Below are positions 15,129 to 25,600 of a stretch of DNA of 39,445 nt, piece after piece. The number at the start of each line of letters is the position of its first letter. Within the stretch, counting starts at the first letter, position 1. Both the position numbers and the translations under genes were made by a program. The notes beneath the pieces were generated by a model. It was not told where the DNA came from, did not search any database, and worked only from the letters and a program-made list of their open reading frames with translations. The DNA is from an uncultured Oscillospiraceae bacterium (GTDB lineage Bacteria; Bacillota; Clostridia; Oscillospirales; Oscillospiraceae): assembly GCA_947625965.1 (NCBI GenBank), contig CANQQO010000011.1:1-39445 (forward strand), read 5' to 3'.

Positions 15129-16112
15129 TCACTGATCCTTGTTGGAGGCATAGGCGGCGATCAGCGCCACAGCCAGCACCGCGCCCTTGATGGCGTTGAG
15201 GGAGTAATAGGGCACGCCGATCATGATCAGGCCGTTGTCCAGGATGCCCACCAGGACGGCGCCTACCAGGGTGCCGATGGCGTTGGGCTTTCCCTGTCCC
15301 GCCACGGAACGGCCGATGAACACGGCGGAGAGGGCGTACATCTGATAGCCTTCCGCCCCCTGGATCTGAGCCGACTGGTTCCGGCAGCAGACCATCAGCG
15401 CCGTTACGGCAATAAAGAATGCGGAGATCATACCGGCCAGGAAGCGGTACTTTTTCACCGGGATACCGGACAGATCTGCGGCGGTCTTGTTGCCGCCCAC
15501 GGCATAGATATAACGGCCGTACTTGGTATAGGTCAGGAACAGATGGACTGCCAGCACACAGGCCAGCATAATGAGAATGATCGTGGGGGAGGAGCCGATG
15601 GTCTTCATGATATCCGGGATGGAGCCCACAGAGGGCGTTCCGTCCGGCCGGAACATACCGGCGGAGATCGCGCCGCCGCCGGTGTAGGTCAGGCCGATGC
15701 CCTGAAGCACGAACATCATGGCGCAGGTGGCCAGCAGGTCCGGGATCTTACACTTGATGATCAGGAACATGGTGACGCACTGCAGCAGCATGGTCATCAC
15801 CACGGCGATCAGGAAAGCGGGGAGCAGGCCCATGCCGTACCACAGCACGAAGCTCATGATAAAGTAGCCTGAAACAGAGGCCAGAGAGCCCGCGGCCAGG
15901 TCGAAGCCGCCCACCGCCAGGGTCACGGTCAGGGCCATGGCCAGCACCGTGTTGATGGAAATGGAGCGGAAAATGGTCTCAATATTGCTGACCGTCAGAA
16001 ACGCGGTGGGGCGCAGCACTGAGAAAAGGATCACCAGCAGCACGATGGCGATGACCGCCGCCCAGTTCTGCATGAAGTTCATTACGCGGCGGGGCGATAA
16101 TCTTTTAGTCAT
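15129..16112 (-). CDS. ABC sugar importer permease (RbsC-like)
   Basis: 327 residues, eight to ten hydrophobic segments, with the RbsC-family motif ALTVTLAVGGFDLAAGSLAS and the EAA-like loop TKYGRYIYAVGGNKTAADLSGI. The start ATG 16112 overlaps the ATPase stop by 8 nt and has GGGAGGG upstream. Forms the membrane channel of the importer with the neighbouring ATPase and lipoprotein. A single permease gene implies a homodimer, as in ribose systems. Confidence 0.92.
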   Translation of the reverse strand: MTKRLSPRRVMNFMQNWAAVIAIVLLVILFSVLRPTAFLTVSNIETIFRSISINTVLAMALTVTLAVGGFDLAAGSLASVSGYFIMSFVLWYGMGLLPAFLIAVVMTMLLQCVTMFLIIKCKIPDLLATCAMMFVLQGIGLTYTGGGAISAGMFRPDGTPSVGSIPDIMKTIGSSPTIILIMLACVLAVHLFLTYTKYGRYIYAVGGNKTAADLSGIPVKKYRFLAGMISAFFIAVTALMVCCRNQSAQIQGAEGYQMYALSAVFIGRSVAGQGKPNAIGTLVGAVLVGILDNGLIMIGVPYYSLNAIKGAVLAVALIAAYASNKDQ

Positions 16113-17625
16113 TCTTTTTCCCTCCCGTGGAATAATACATGATTTCGTCTTCCGTGGTCTGGGCCGTCACCAGCTCCGCGGTAATGCGTCCGTCATACAT
16201 CACATAGGTCCGGTCGGTGATCGCCAGGATCTCAGAGATCTCGCTGGTAACATACAGCGCGCATTTGCCGGACGCGGCGATATTCTGGATCAGGGTGAAA
16301 ATGTCATGCTTTGCGCCCACATCCACACCCTTGGTAGGCTCGTCAAAAATGTATACATCGCAGTCCGCCGCCAGCCATTTGCCCACGGCCACCTTCTGCT
16401 GGTTGCCGCCGGAGAGCAGCGCTACCAGTTGTGACGCGGACGGGGTCTTGATGCCCAGGGACTGAATGTACTCTTTCGCGTTATCCATCTGTTTCCTTTT
16501 GTTCAGCAGGATGCCGCTGCAGAACTTGGGCAGATTTGCCGCTGCCAGATTGAAGTAAACCGGCTCGTCCACCAGTACGCCCTCTTTCCGGCGTTCCTCC
16601 GGGACCAGACCCAGCTTATTGCGCACGGCGTCCGTCGGCGTCTTGATCTTCAGCTCTTTCCCGTCCATCAGGACCTGACCGTGCTTTTTCCTCCGGGCGC
16701 CGAAGATGGTCTTGCACAGCTCGCTCTTGCCCGCGCCGACCAGGCCGGAGATCCCGACGATCTCCCCCTTGCGGATGTTCAGGCTGACATCCTTCAGCAT
16801 CCCTTCCTCGTCGCACAGGTCCCGGACCTCAAAGGCCAGCTCCCCGATCTCCATCTGCATTTTGGGAAAGTTTTCTTCGAAGGAGCGGCCCAGCATCCGG
16901 TCCACAATGAATTGGATGGTGGTGTCCTTCGTAATGGGGCCGTTGTGGACGATCTCCCCGTTTCGCATCACCGTGATGCTCCGGCAGATCTGCAGGACCT
17001 CCTGCAGCCGGTGAGAGATGAAGATGACTGCGATGTTTTCCGTTTGGATCAGATGATCCACCAGGGCGAACAGCTTTTCCGTCTCTGCGGTGCTCAGCGG
17101 CGCGGTGGGCTCATCCAGGATCAGGAAGCTGCACGCGCCCTGGACTGCCCTGGCGATCAATACCATCTGCTTCTGAGCCAGGGACAAGCTGCCCACCATG
17201 GCGTCTACGTCAATGTTGATGTGCAGACGGTCCAGCATCTTTTTCGCTTCCGTGCGGATATACTTCCAGTTGACCACGCTTTTTCCCTTCATGCCGGTGA
17301 TCAACTTATTCATCATGATATTCTCGGCCACCGTCTGGGAGGGAAACAACGCCATGTCCACTTCCTGGTAGACGATCTCGATGCCCAGCTTTTTCGCCGC
17401 GCCTGGATTGCGCAGCTCCACCGGTTTCCCGTTATACAGCACTTCGCCGGTATAGCCCGGATTCGCGCCGGCAAGGACCTTCATCAGCGTGGATTTCCCG
17501 GCGCCGTTGGCGCCCACCACCGCTCTGACCTCGCCGGTCTCAACGGAGAACTGGATGTCCGACAGGGCCTTGACACCGGGAAATTCTATGGATACATGGC
17601 GGGTCTCGATTTTGTTTTTTTCCAT
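16105..17625 (-). CDS. ABC sugar importer ATPase (RbsA-like, duplicated)
   Basis: 506 residues from ATG 17625, with GGAAGGG upstream; nine earlier in-frame codons lack a site. Two nucleotide-binding domains: first with Walker A GANGAGKST, signature LSLAQKQM and Walker B FLILDEPT; second with a divergent Walker A SGLVGAGKSEL, signature LSGGNQQKV and DVYIFDEPT. This double-domain form is typical of ribose/galactose-class importers (CUT2). Separated from the binding-protein gene by a hairpin that likely lowers expression of ATPase and downstream genes. Confidence 0.93.
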   Translation of the reverse strand: MEKNKIETRHVSIEFPGVKALSDIQFSVETGEVRAVVGANGAGKSTLMKVLAGANPGYTGEVLYNGKPVELRNPGAAKKLGIEIVYQEVDMALFPSQTVAENIMMNKLITGMKGKSVVNWKYIRTEAKKMLDRLHINIDVDAMVGSLSLAQKQMVLIARAVQGACSFLILDEPTAPLSTAETEKLFALVDHLIQTENIAVIFISHRLQEVLQICRSITVMRNGEIVHNGPITKDTTIQFIVDRMLGRSFEENFPKMQMEIGELAFEVRDLCDEEGMLKDVSLNIRKGEIVGISGLVGAGKSELCKTIFGARRKKHGQVLMDGKELKIKTPTDAVRNKLGLVPEERRKEGVLVDEPVYFNLAAANLPKFCSGILLNKRKQMDNAKEYIQSLGIKTPSASQLVALLSGGNQQKVAVGKWLAADCDVYIFDEPTKGVDVGAKHDIFTLIQNIAASGKCALYVTSEISEILAITDRTYVMYDGRITAELVTAQTTEDEIMYYSTGGKKND

Positions 17626-17681
17626 GGATTCCCTTCCTTTACAAATCCTCAAATTGTTGTTGGGAGCCTGCGTTCATAAGG

Positions 17682-17713
17682 AAAATGCTGGGGCTGCGGT
17701 AAGCGCCCCAGCA
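17682..17713 (-). terminator. Intercistronic hairpin between binding protein and ATPase
   Basis: Perfect 9-bp stem TGCTGGGGC / GCCCCAGCA with a 10-nt loop, followed on the minus strand by TTTT. It lies 15 nt after the binding-protein stop. Such partial terminators raise the ratio of binding protein to membrane components. Confidence 0.75.
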
Positions 17714-17728
17714 CTTTCTATGAAGGGA

Positions 17729-18877
17729 TCAGCCCAGGTAAGGCTTCATCCAGTCGCTGATATGGTCGGTGTTGACGCCATAGCCCTCGATGGTGTCGCC
17801 CAGGTTGGTAACATTGGAATTGGGGGTGAGCTGGTCATAGGTGACCATGGACGGAGTCAGGTTGTAGACATCCTCGGTCTCCTCGCCCATCAGCTTCATC
17901 GCCAGGATACGGATGCCCTGCTGGCCGATGGTGGTGAAATCGACGGTGGCGCAGGCGCGCCATACTTCGCTGCCGTCCATCATGTAGTTAATGTCCTGAT
18001 TGGAGATGTCCACGGAGACCATGGGGATGTCGGTCCGGCCGGCTTCGCTCAGGGCCACGTAAGCGCCGCGGCCGTAAGCGTCGTAGCAGCACCACAGGGC
18101 GTCGATATCGCCGACGGCGTACTTGGGCAGCGCGGAGGCCATGACGTCGGTCATGGAGGACTCGCCGTTCTTGGGATCGGAGGGGGCCAGGACCTCGATA
18201 GTCTCGATCTTGCCGCTCTTTTCGTACTCCAGGTAGGCTTCCTGACGGCGGTCAAATGGGGAAATGCCAGGGCCGCGCCAGATTTTCAGGATCTTCACAG
18301 GCTCGCCGGCGGCGACCTTCTCAGGATACATACCAAGGATGTACTCCAGCAGCATGGCGGCCATGCCCTGGTCGTCCTGGAACATCTGGGTCACGCCCTC
18401 AATGGTGGTGTTGTTGCCGGAAGCATCCACGAACTGGGTGTCGAAGCAGACGACCTTGATACCCTTTTCCACAAGACCGGTCACCAGGTCGTAAGCGGTC
18501 TCCTGGTTGCCGTGGGACAGGAACATGGCGTCATACCCCTGGTTGGCGCAGGCGGAAACGGTGTCCTGGAAACGGACGTTGTCGGTGTCGGTGAAGTAGA
18601 CGTCGACGGTAGCGCCCAGCGCCTCGGCGGTAGACTTGGCGCCGTTGGCGGCAAGCTGGAAGATGTCGGTGGAGACGACGTTCAGGATGTAGGCGATCCG
18701 CTTGCCTTTCAGAGGCGGGGCGTCGGTGGACTGCTGATCACCGTCGGTGGCCTTGGTAGGCGCCCCGGTCTGGCTGCCCTGCGGCGCATTGGTCGTAGCG
18801 TTGGGCTTGGTGATGGCGCAGGCGCACAGGCTGATGACCAGCGCCAGCGCCAGAAGCAGTCCTAGCATTTTTTTCAT
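17729..18877 (-). CDS. Sugar-binding lipoprotein of the ABC importer (RbsB-like)
   Basis: 382 residues. Signal peptide MKKMLGLLLALALVISLCAC with lipobox Cys20, then a Thr/Gln-rich linker to about residue 55, then a type I periplasmic-binding-protein fold: RIAYILNVVSTDIFQLAANG, DAMFLSHGNQETAY, KVVCFDTQF and DIPMVSVDISNQD. RBS AGGAGG before ATG 18877. First gene of the importer operon. The ligand is inferred from the operon: a free 5-deoxy- or 5-methylthio-ribose rather than ribose itself, because the kinase downstream is MtnK-like and there is no ribokinase or nucleosidase in the window. Confidence 0.92.
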   Translation of the reverse strand: MKKMLGLLLALALVISLCACAITKPNATTNAPQGSQTGAPTKATDGDQQSTDAPPLKGKRIAYILNVVSTDIFQLAANGAKSTAEALGATVDVYFTDTDNVRFQDTVSACANQGYDAMFLSHGNQETAYDLVTGLVEKGIKVVCFDTQFVDASGNNTTIEGVTQMFQDDQGMAAMLLEYILGMYPEKVAAGEPVKILKIWRGPGISPFDRRQEAYLEYEKSGKIETIEVLAPSDPKNGESSMTDVMASALPKYAVGDIDALWCCYDAYGRGAYVALSEAGRTDIPMVSVDISNQDINYMMDGSEVWRACATVDFTTIGQQGIRILAMKLMGEETEDVYNLTPSMVTYDQLTPNSNVTNLGDTIEGYGVNTDHISDWMKPYLG

Positions 18878-18935
18878 GTTAGTTTCCTCCTATTTATGAT
18901 GATGTTTTCGGCAAAGGCTTTGCCTTTCCGACAAG

Positions 18936-18967
18936 AACAGTTTACTACTGTTGTTGTATTTTTGCAA
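18936..18967 (-). promoter_or_regulatory. Promoter of the importer operon with a dyad over the -10 box
   Basis: On the minus strand TTGCAA (18962-18967), 17-bp spacer, TAAACT (18939-18944). The perfect dyad AACAGT-N5-ACTGTT (18936-18952) covers the -10 box, a repressor-type position. A second inverted repeat, GGCAAAG-G-CTTTGCC, lies in the leader at 18910-18924. Neither dyad matches the pair at 11853-11887, so a different regulator may act here. Confidence 0.6.
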
Positions 18968-19400
18968 GTATTATTTGGTGTTTTTAATAACTTTTGTTGT
19001 TTTGTTAAAAAATGTGGGTACAAAATTGGCTGTTATGACGGATTATGTGGAATTTATTATATAATAACACATGATTTTAATAAGATTCCAAATCTTTCCG
19101 TCCTTTTGGTTTCTCTCCCCGCTGAAAAATCAGGCTGCGGTGCAATTCTTGTCCGCCGCGCTTCCGGCGGAGCGTTTCATGGTCCTCTTGTGGAAAAGCA
19201 AATTGACCAGCCACGGCTTTTCCACCGTCGCTGGTCGAATTTGTGCAAAGCCTCCCAGCCCCGGGAACAGCGCAACTGGAAATGTGACGCCAAAGCGCTG
19301 ATTCGCGGCGGGAGAATGGAAAAATGCACTTATTATCCGGCTGAAATGAAATATTACCCATTTCTTTTTGCAAAAAACGAAAAATAATTACAAAATGACA
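18968..19400. other. Intergenic region, no gene recognised
   Basis: About 430 bp. The first 110 bp are strikingly AT-rich with repeated TTGTTTT/TTTGTT runs upstream of the importer promoter. The remaining part is of average composition; open frames on both strands lack a ribosome-binding site and recognisable motifs. No tRNA or repeat seen. Confidence 0.5.
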
Positions 19401-19429
19401 TTGACCTGCTCTGTATATTCTGATAAAAT
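19401..19429 (+). promoter_or_regulatory. Sigma-A-type promoter of the subtilase gene
   Basis: TTGACC (19401-19406), 17-bp spacer, TAAAAT (19424-19429). Transcription would start near 19436, leaving an untranslated leader of about 195 nt if the TTG start at 19631 is used. I could not assign the leader to a known riboswitch class. Confidence 0.65.
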
Positions 19430-19630
19430 ATACGATAAGCAATTTGTGTAAAATGCGAAAGCTGTCGAAAAATGTGGATGGCGCGCAGCGGCACAAGAGC
19501 AGGATAGCGGGCGGGGATCGCAAGATACCGGGCGCTGTTCAAGAATAAAAATTCAGGGGGGATGAGTACCAAGCCTGGCGGCGCGGGCCGCACGTATTTC
19601 TTTTCGAATTTCAATAGGGAGGTAGATTGT

Positions 19631-22600
19631 TTGAAGAAGTGGACAAAACTGTTGGCGCTTCTGCTGGCGCTGTGCCTGGTGCTTCCGTTGGTACCCAGTG
19701 CCGTCGCCGATGCAAATGCGCCGGCCAGGGGGGCAAAGCTCCCCCAGAACACGCGGCCGGCCTCCGGCGGCGTGACCGTCACGGAAATCGAGGACCCGGG
19801 CTATGATCTGACCCGGGATCTGACAGACACCTCGGACTTTACGAGGGACGAGACGGATCCTTATGAGATGGTCCGGGCGATCATCGTCTTTGACGAACCG
19901 GCTCTGCTGGACGAAGGCTATTCAGCCAATGAGATCGCCCAGTACGGCGCCCAGGTCATCTCGGCCAGCCGGGCCATCAACACCCGGCAGGAAACGATCA
20001 TTGACCGGATCAACCAGGCGGTAAGCAGCGCCATGGCCCAGGACGGGATCATGCCCATTGCGCAGGAGCCGCTGGAGATCAATTACCGCTACAATGTGCT
20101 GTTTAGCGGCGTGTCCATGACCGTGCCCTATGGCGCCATGGGCGCCATTCAGAAGGTGGATGGCGTTGCCAGGGCTTTCGTCGCGGAGCACTACAGCGTG
20201 CCCGAGGATATGAGCGGCACGGCGCAGCCGTATACCAGCTCCTCCACCAAGATGGTGGGCGCGCCCCAGGCGTGGGACGTGGGTTTCACGGGCGAAGGAA
20301 TGCGCATCGCCATCATCGACACAGGACTGGATACCGACCACCCCGCTTTTGCCGGGGGGGGGTTACCTGAAAACAGCAGCTATTTAACAAAAGACGATAT
20401 TGCGGACGTTCTGGATGAACTGCACGCCAGCGAAGCTTACAGGAACCTGACGGTGGACGACCTGTATTACAGCGATAAGGTCCCCTTTGGGTTCAACTAT
20501 GTAGACGCCACCCTGGACGTGACCCATGACAACGACCAGCAGGGCGACCATGGCACCCATGTCGCCGGTATCGCCGCCGCCAACCAGACAGCGGAATCCG
20601 AGGTCGTCGGCGTCGCGCCAGACGCCCAGATCCTAGTGATGAAGGTGTTCGGAACCGAAGGCGGCGCATGGATGGACGATGTGGCCGCCGCGCTGGAGGA
20701 CTGCTTCTGGCTGGAGGCCGACGCGGTCAACATGAGCCTGGGTCAGGATTCGGGCTTCAGCGTTTCCGGCGACGAGTGGATGGATGAGATCTTTGCCAAG
20801 GTGGCGGACCACGGAATGATCCTGGCCGTTGCCGCCGGCAACTCCACCTCCGCCGCTTACGGGAACGCCACGAGAACCAACAAGAACCCGGCCCAATACC
20901 CGGACAACGGCATCATTTCCTCGCCCGCTACCTACGCGGGGGCGACGTCTGTGGCTAGCTGCGACAATGCGGCGTATCAGACGACCGCTTTCGAGGTGGC
21001 TGGCGTCAAGTACCCCTATGTGGAGTATTACGAGGTTGCTCTCCCCTTTGCCGGACTGACAAAGGGCGCGGAGACTAAGGACCTCCCGTACATCCTGGTG
21101 CCGGGCAAAGGCAGCGAGGCAGACTTCGCGTCGCTGGGTAAAGAAGTAGAGGGCAAGATCGCCGTCATTGAAAGAGGCGGGCTGGACTTTACGGTCAAGC
21201 AGGAGAATGCTTTTGACGCCGGCGCGATCGCGGTCATCGTATATAACAATACGGATGCTGCGCTGGACACCGCCATGGCGGACGCGGGCGTGCTGCCCAA
21301 CGTGATCGTGCCCAAGGCCACCGGCGACGCTATGAAGGCTGCGGCGGTGGATGGCGTGGGGACCGTGACGGTTTACCGGGATCCGATCACCATCAATGAC
21401 CCCCACGGCGGCAAGATGAGCGAGTATTCCAACTGGGGCGTGGCGCCGGATCTGACCTTGGAACCGGACATCACCGCACCCGGCGGCAATATTTACTCTA
21501 CTCTGACGGACGGTACCTACGGCTACATGAGCGGTACCTCGATGGCCAGCCCGCAGCTCGCCGGTATGGCGGCGCTGGTGCTGCAATATCTGCGGCAGGA
21601 GCATCCGGAGCTGAGCGAAAGCGAATTGCATACCGTGGCGGAAGCCCTGCTGATGAGCACGGCCGCGCCCATTATGGAAACAGGTACGCTTCCTTATTCT
21701 CCCCGCTGGCAGGGTGCGGGTCTGGCCCAAGTAGACAAGGCCGTTACCTCCCCGGCCTATTTGACGATTTCCTCGGGCGAAGGCAAAGAGAAGACCCCCA
21801 AAGCCTCGCTGGGAGATAGTACAAGCGGCGTATACAGCTTTACCTTTACGCTGAACAACCTGTCGGATCAGCCCCATACCTATACCATGAGCGCCACCCT
21901 GCTCACGGACCAGTATCAGACTCTTGAGGGCGTCGACTACATGACGGAGACCGGCCATGCGCTGGTGGACAGCCAGGTGGCCTTCTCCGGCGGCAATTCC
22001 GTGACCGTTCAGCCCAACAGTTCCATCAGCGTCACCGCCACGGTGACCCTGGGGGCGCAGGACATGGCCTACATGAAGGACCATTATGCGAACGGCATCT
22101 ATGTAGACGGTTTTGTGACCCTGAAAGCCTCCGATCCCGAGGATCCCGACCTGGGGATGCCCCTCATGGGCTTCTTCGGCGAGTGGAGCCAGGCCCCGGC
22201 ATTCGATACCGGCTGGTGGTGGGATCTGATGAACAACGAGGTGACCTACGAGCGGTTCCCCCATGCCCTGCTCAATGACAACGGGATCCCTCTGGGCGTC
22301 AACCCCTATATGGACGAGCGGACGGACCCGAAGCACAATGTCGTCTCTCCCAATGGGGACTTCTATGACGACGGGCTGATTGATATTTATGTGTCGCTGC
22401 TTCGGAACGCGAAAGAGCTGATCTTCACCTGGAAGGACAGCGACGGCACCCCCCTGCACACCGCGACCTATCCCTACGCCCGGAAGACCACCTATAATCA
22501 GACCTATGGTCAGCAGATTCCCATCTTCCTTTCCGATGTCGTATCCTTCGGAACGGCGACGATGTTCGACTTCACGAAGGACGGGGTCCCCCTGCCCAAC

Positions 22601-25600
22601 GACTCCGTTGTGACGCTGGAGATCTCCGCGAAGCTGGACGACGGGGACGATGTGGTGGACCAGACGCTGAAACCCATTACCGTGACCATTGATACGGAAG
22701 CGCCCACCGTCGTAGAAGGCTCCGCCTATCAGGAGAATGGGGAGCTCCATATCAAAGTCCAGGATAATCAGTACATCGCCGCCGTGATCCCCGTGACGGA
22801 TTCCGGCAGCGGCGCCAAGTATTATCCGGTGGACAACGAGCCCGGGCAGCCCATCGAAGTGGTGGTGGATCTGGCCGGTCTGAACTCCTCGTTCCAGTTG
22901 GCGGTGTGCGACTACGCTTACAACGAGACGTACTACACGGTCACGCTGGAAGACCCGGCCACCTTTGACTTTGACTCCTGGTATGCCTTCCGCTACAAGA
23001 GCTGGCTTCAGGATGACTTTGGTTTGAGCGGGACGACGTACTACAACGGCTGGTATACCTTCAAGCCTGAGAATTCCGAAACCATGTACTTCCACTCTCC
23101 TTCTTTCCAGTTGGGAGAGCTGGATGTGGTTGCCGCGGAATATGTGGACGGTTATCTCCTCGGGATCGATGAAATGGGCGCCGTGTTCTCCATCCAGCCC
23201 GGCGCCTGGGACCGGACGGAAGTGGGCGCCGTGGGGCCCTATTCCGCTTTGGACATGGCCCTGGATTATACGGATGAGACGCTGTATGTCCTGGCCGGGA
23301 ACGAGGAAGGGGAGCAGTATCTGCTGGTGCTGGATCCCCTCACGGGCTCGGTGACTAAGGAGACTAAGATCACGGGCGCGCCCAGCGAGCTTCTGACCCT
23401 GGCCGCGGCGGACGGCAAGCTCTACACGGTGGATGCGGACCTGAAGGACGCCAGCCTGTATACCATCGATAAGACCACCGGTAAAGTCACATCCGTGGGC
23501 AAGACCGGCGTCGCCACAGGCGTTGAGGTGACGGATTACGACTGGGATACAGAAAGCATGGTCACAACGGTCGAGGGCTTCCATCAGACCATGGCGGTGG
23601 ACCACGACAACGACAATGCGCTCTACTGGCTGTTCTACAAGGAAGTCACGAATCCGGACGGCTATACGCAGACCCCCACCGGGCAGCTCCTGTCCGTGGA
23701 CAAGGGCAGCGGCGCGGCCACCAAGCTGACGGACAACGTGGCCGCGGCGGAAATGACCGGCTTGATGATCCCCAGTAAAAATTGCCCGGACATTCTCCCG
23801 GATGATACCAAGCCCACAGAGCTGACCCTCTCCATGGATTCTCTGGATTTGGTGGCTGGGAGCCAGGGCGTTCTGTCGGCCATCCCCACGCCCTACTATG
23901 CGGATCTGACCGATCTTACCTGGGAATCCTCCGTTGAGACAGTCGCCACTGTCGACAAGGGCCTGGTCACGGCCCTGACGCCGGGGACCACCGTCGTCAC
24001 CGCCAAGTGCGGCGACGCGGAGGCGACCTGCGTGGTGACGGTCATCACCATTGAGGGCGAGCTGTACTTCTATGAAGGCACAGCAATGTACCAGTGGGCA
24101 GAGATCGACGTGTCGGATCCGGCCGATGGCAGCTATATCGAGGAGAGCATTTCTCCCGCCTATTCTATCACCGCCGCCGCCTACGACGGGAACCTGGTCT
24201 ACGCCTACGACGCTCAGGGCAACTTCTACCATCTGGATCCCGCGACCCTGAACGGGGAGAAGTTCGGCAGCGTCCAGGGCTCGATCACCGGCATGGCCTT
24301 CAACCCTGTTGACGGCGAGCTGTATGGCCTCCTGGAAGAGAGCTTCGGTGACTTCTGGGATTCGTACCAGGTCTATACCCTGATTCGGATCAGCAAGTTC
24401 ACCGGCGAATATGAGCGGGTGGCCGTGCTGGACGACCAGGATGCGTACCAGTACAACTATGGCATTGCCATTGACCCGGATGGGACCTTCTACTTTGGCG
24501 TTACCAACGATTATTTTACCATCGTCGCTGTAAAGGCCACGCTGGAAGGCGATACCTTGACGGTGCTGGACAGCCAGCCGGTTGGACTCGTGGCCTTGAA
24601 TGTACGCGGCTCCATGACCTATTCCACGGAGAGCGAGGCCCTGTTCCTGGTCGATGACAACGGAATGCTGCTTTGGATCCGGCCGAGCGATCTGAAGGGC
24701 GTCTATGTTGGCGGCATCATGGGCCTGGACCTCATCGCGGAGGGAACGTGCATGAATCTCGGCCTGCTGGAGCTCAAGGATCCCGGCCTGCCGGAGGAGA
24801 AGGCAGTCTCCGCCACCGCGCCGGAGGAGATCCAGTTGGTGGCAGGCGGTACGGCCCCGGTGGTGGTGGACGTGAAGCCTTGGGACGCCACATCGGCCAT
24901 CACCTACAAGACGGCGGACGGCTCCATCGCCACGGTGGATGAATTCGGCGTGGTCACCGGCGTCGCGCCTGGGACTACGACCCTGACCATTACCGTTGAC
25001 GGCATGACGCTGACGGTGAAGATCACCGTCCTGGCATCCGGCGGATACCTCCACGGCATGGCGGTGCAGGAGTTTAGCGGTATGCCTCTGGGTATGTGGA
25101 TCAACTTCCCGGACGCCGATCCGTCAATGGGCAGCATGGACAACAATGACTTGTATGAAACCGAGACCTCCGTCTATGCCGGCGCATACTACAACGGGAA
25201 GATCTACGCATACATTCAGTCCCCGAATGAGGATGGAGATTACTATTCTTACTTCGGCACCTTCGATCTGAACGATGATTACGCCATGGAGCTCATCAGC
25301 CGCATGGAATACTCCATCATGGATATGGCCTTTGACTATACCAGAGGCGCCCTCTATGCGGTGGAAAGCGGCGGCAAGCTGCTGGAGATCGATCTCAAGA
25401 CTGGGGAGACCGTGGTCGTGGGAGACACCGGACATTCCATGGTGTCTGTAACCTGCGACGATCATGGCCAGCTTTACGCCATCAGCACCGACGGGACCCT
25501 CTACCGGGTGGACGGCGTCACCGGCGCGGCCACGGAGATAGGGCCCACCGGCCTGACGAGCTGCTCCGGCTATCAGAGTATGCTCTATGATTTCAACTCC

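Noticed and set aside
12810-15872. 1020-codon open frame on the plus strand across the isomerase, kinase and permease genes
   Set aside because: Shadow of three well-recognised minus-strand genes; no motifs.
16217-16465. Various short plus-strand frames across the ABC importer genes
   Set aside because: Antisense to clear ATPase and permease coding sequence without start signals.
19077-19523. 148-codon frame on the minus strand in the intergenic region before the subtilase
   Set aside because: Overlaps the subtilase promoter, has no ribosome-binding site and shows no recognisable family features.
19436-19630. Riboswitch in the subtilase leader (c-di-GMP type considered)
   Set aside because: GCGAAAG-like pieces are present but the conserved core of known classes was not found; left as an unassigned leader.
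20633-25054. 1473-codon open frame on the minus strand inside the subtilase gene
   Set aside because: Antisense shadow of GC-rich codons; no motifs, low-complexity His/Gly/Arg-rich composition and no ribosome-binding site, whereas the plus-strand protein has clear domains.
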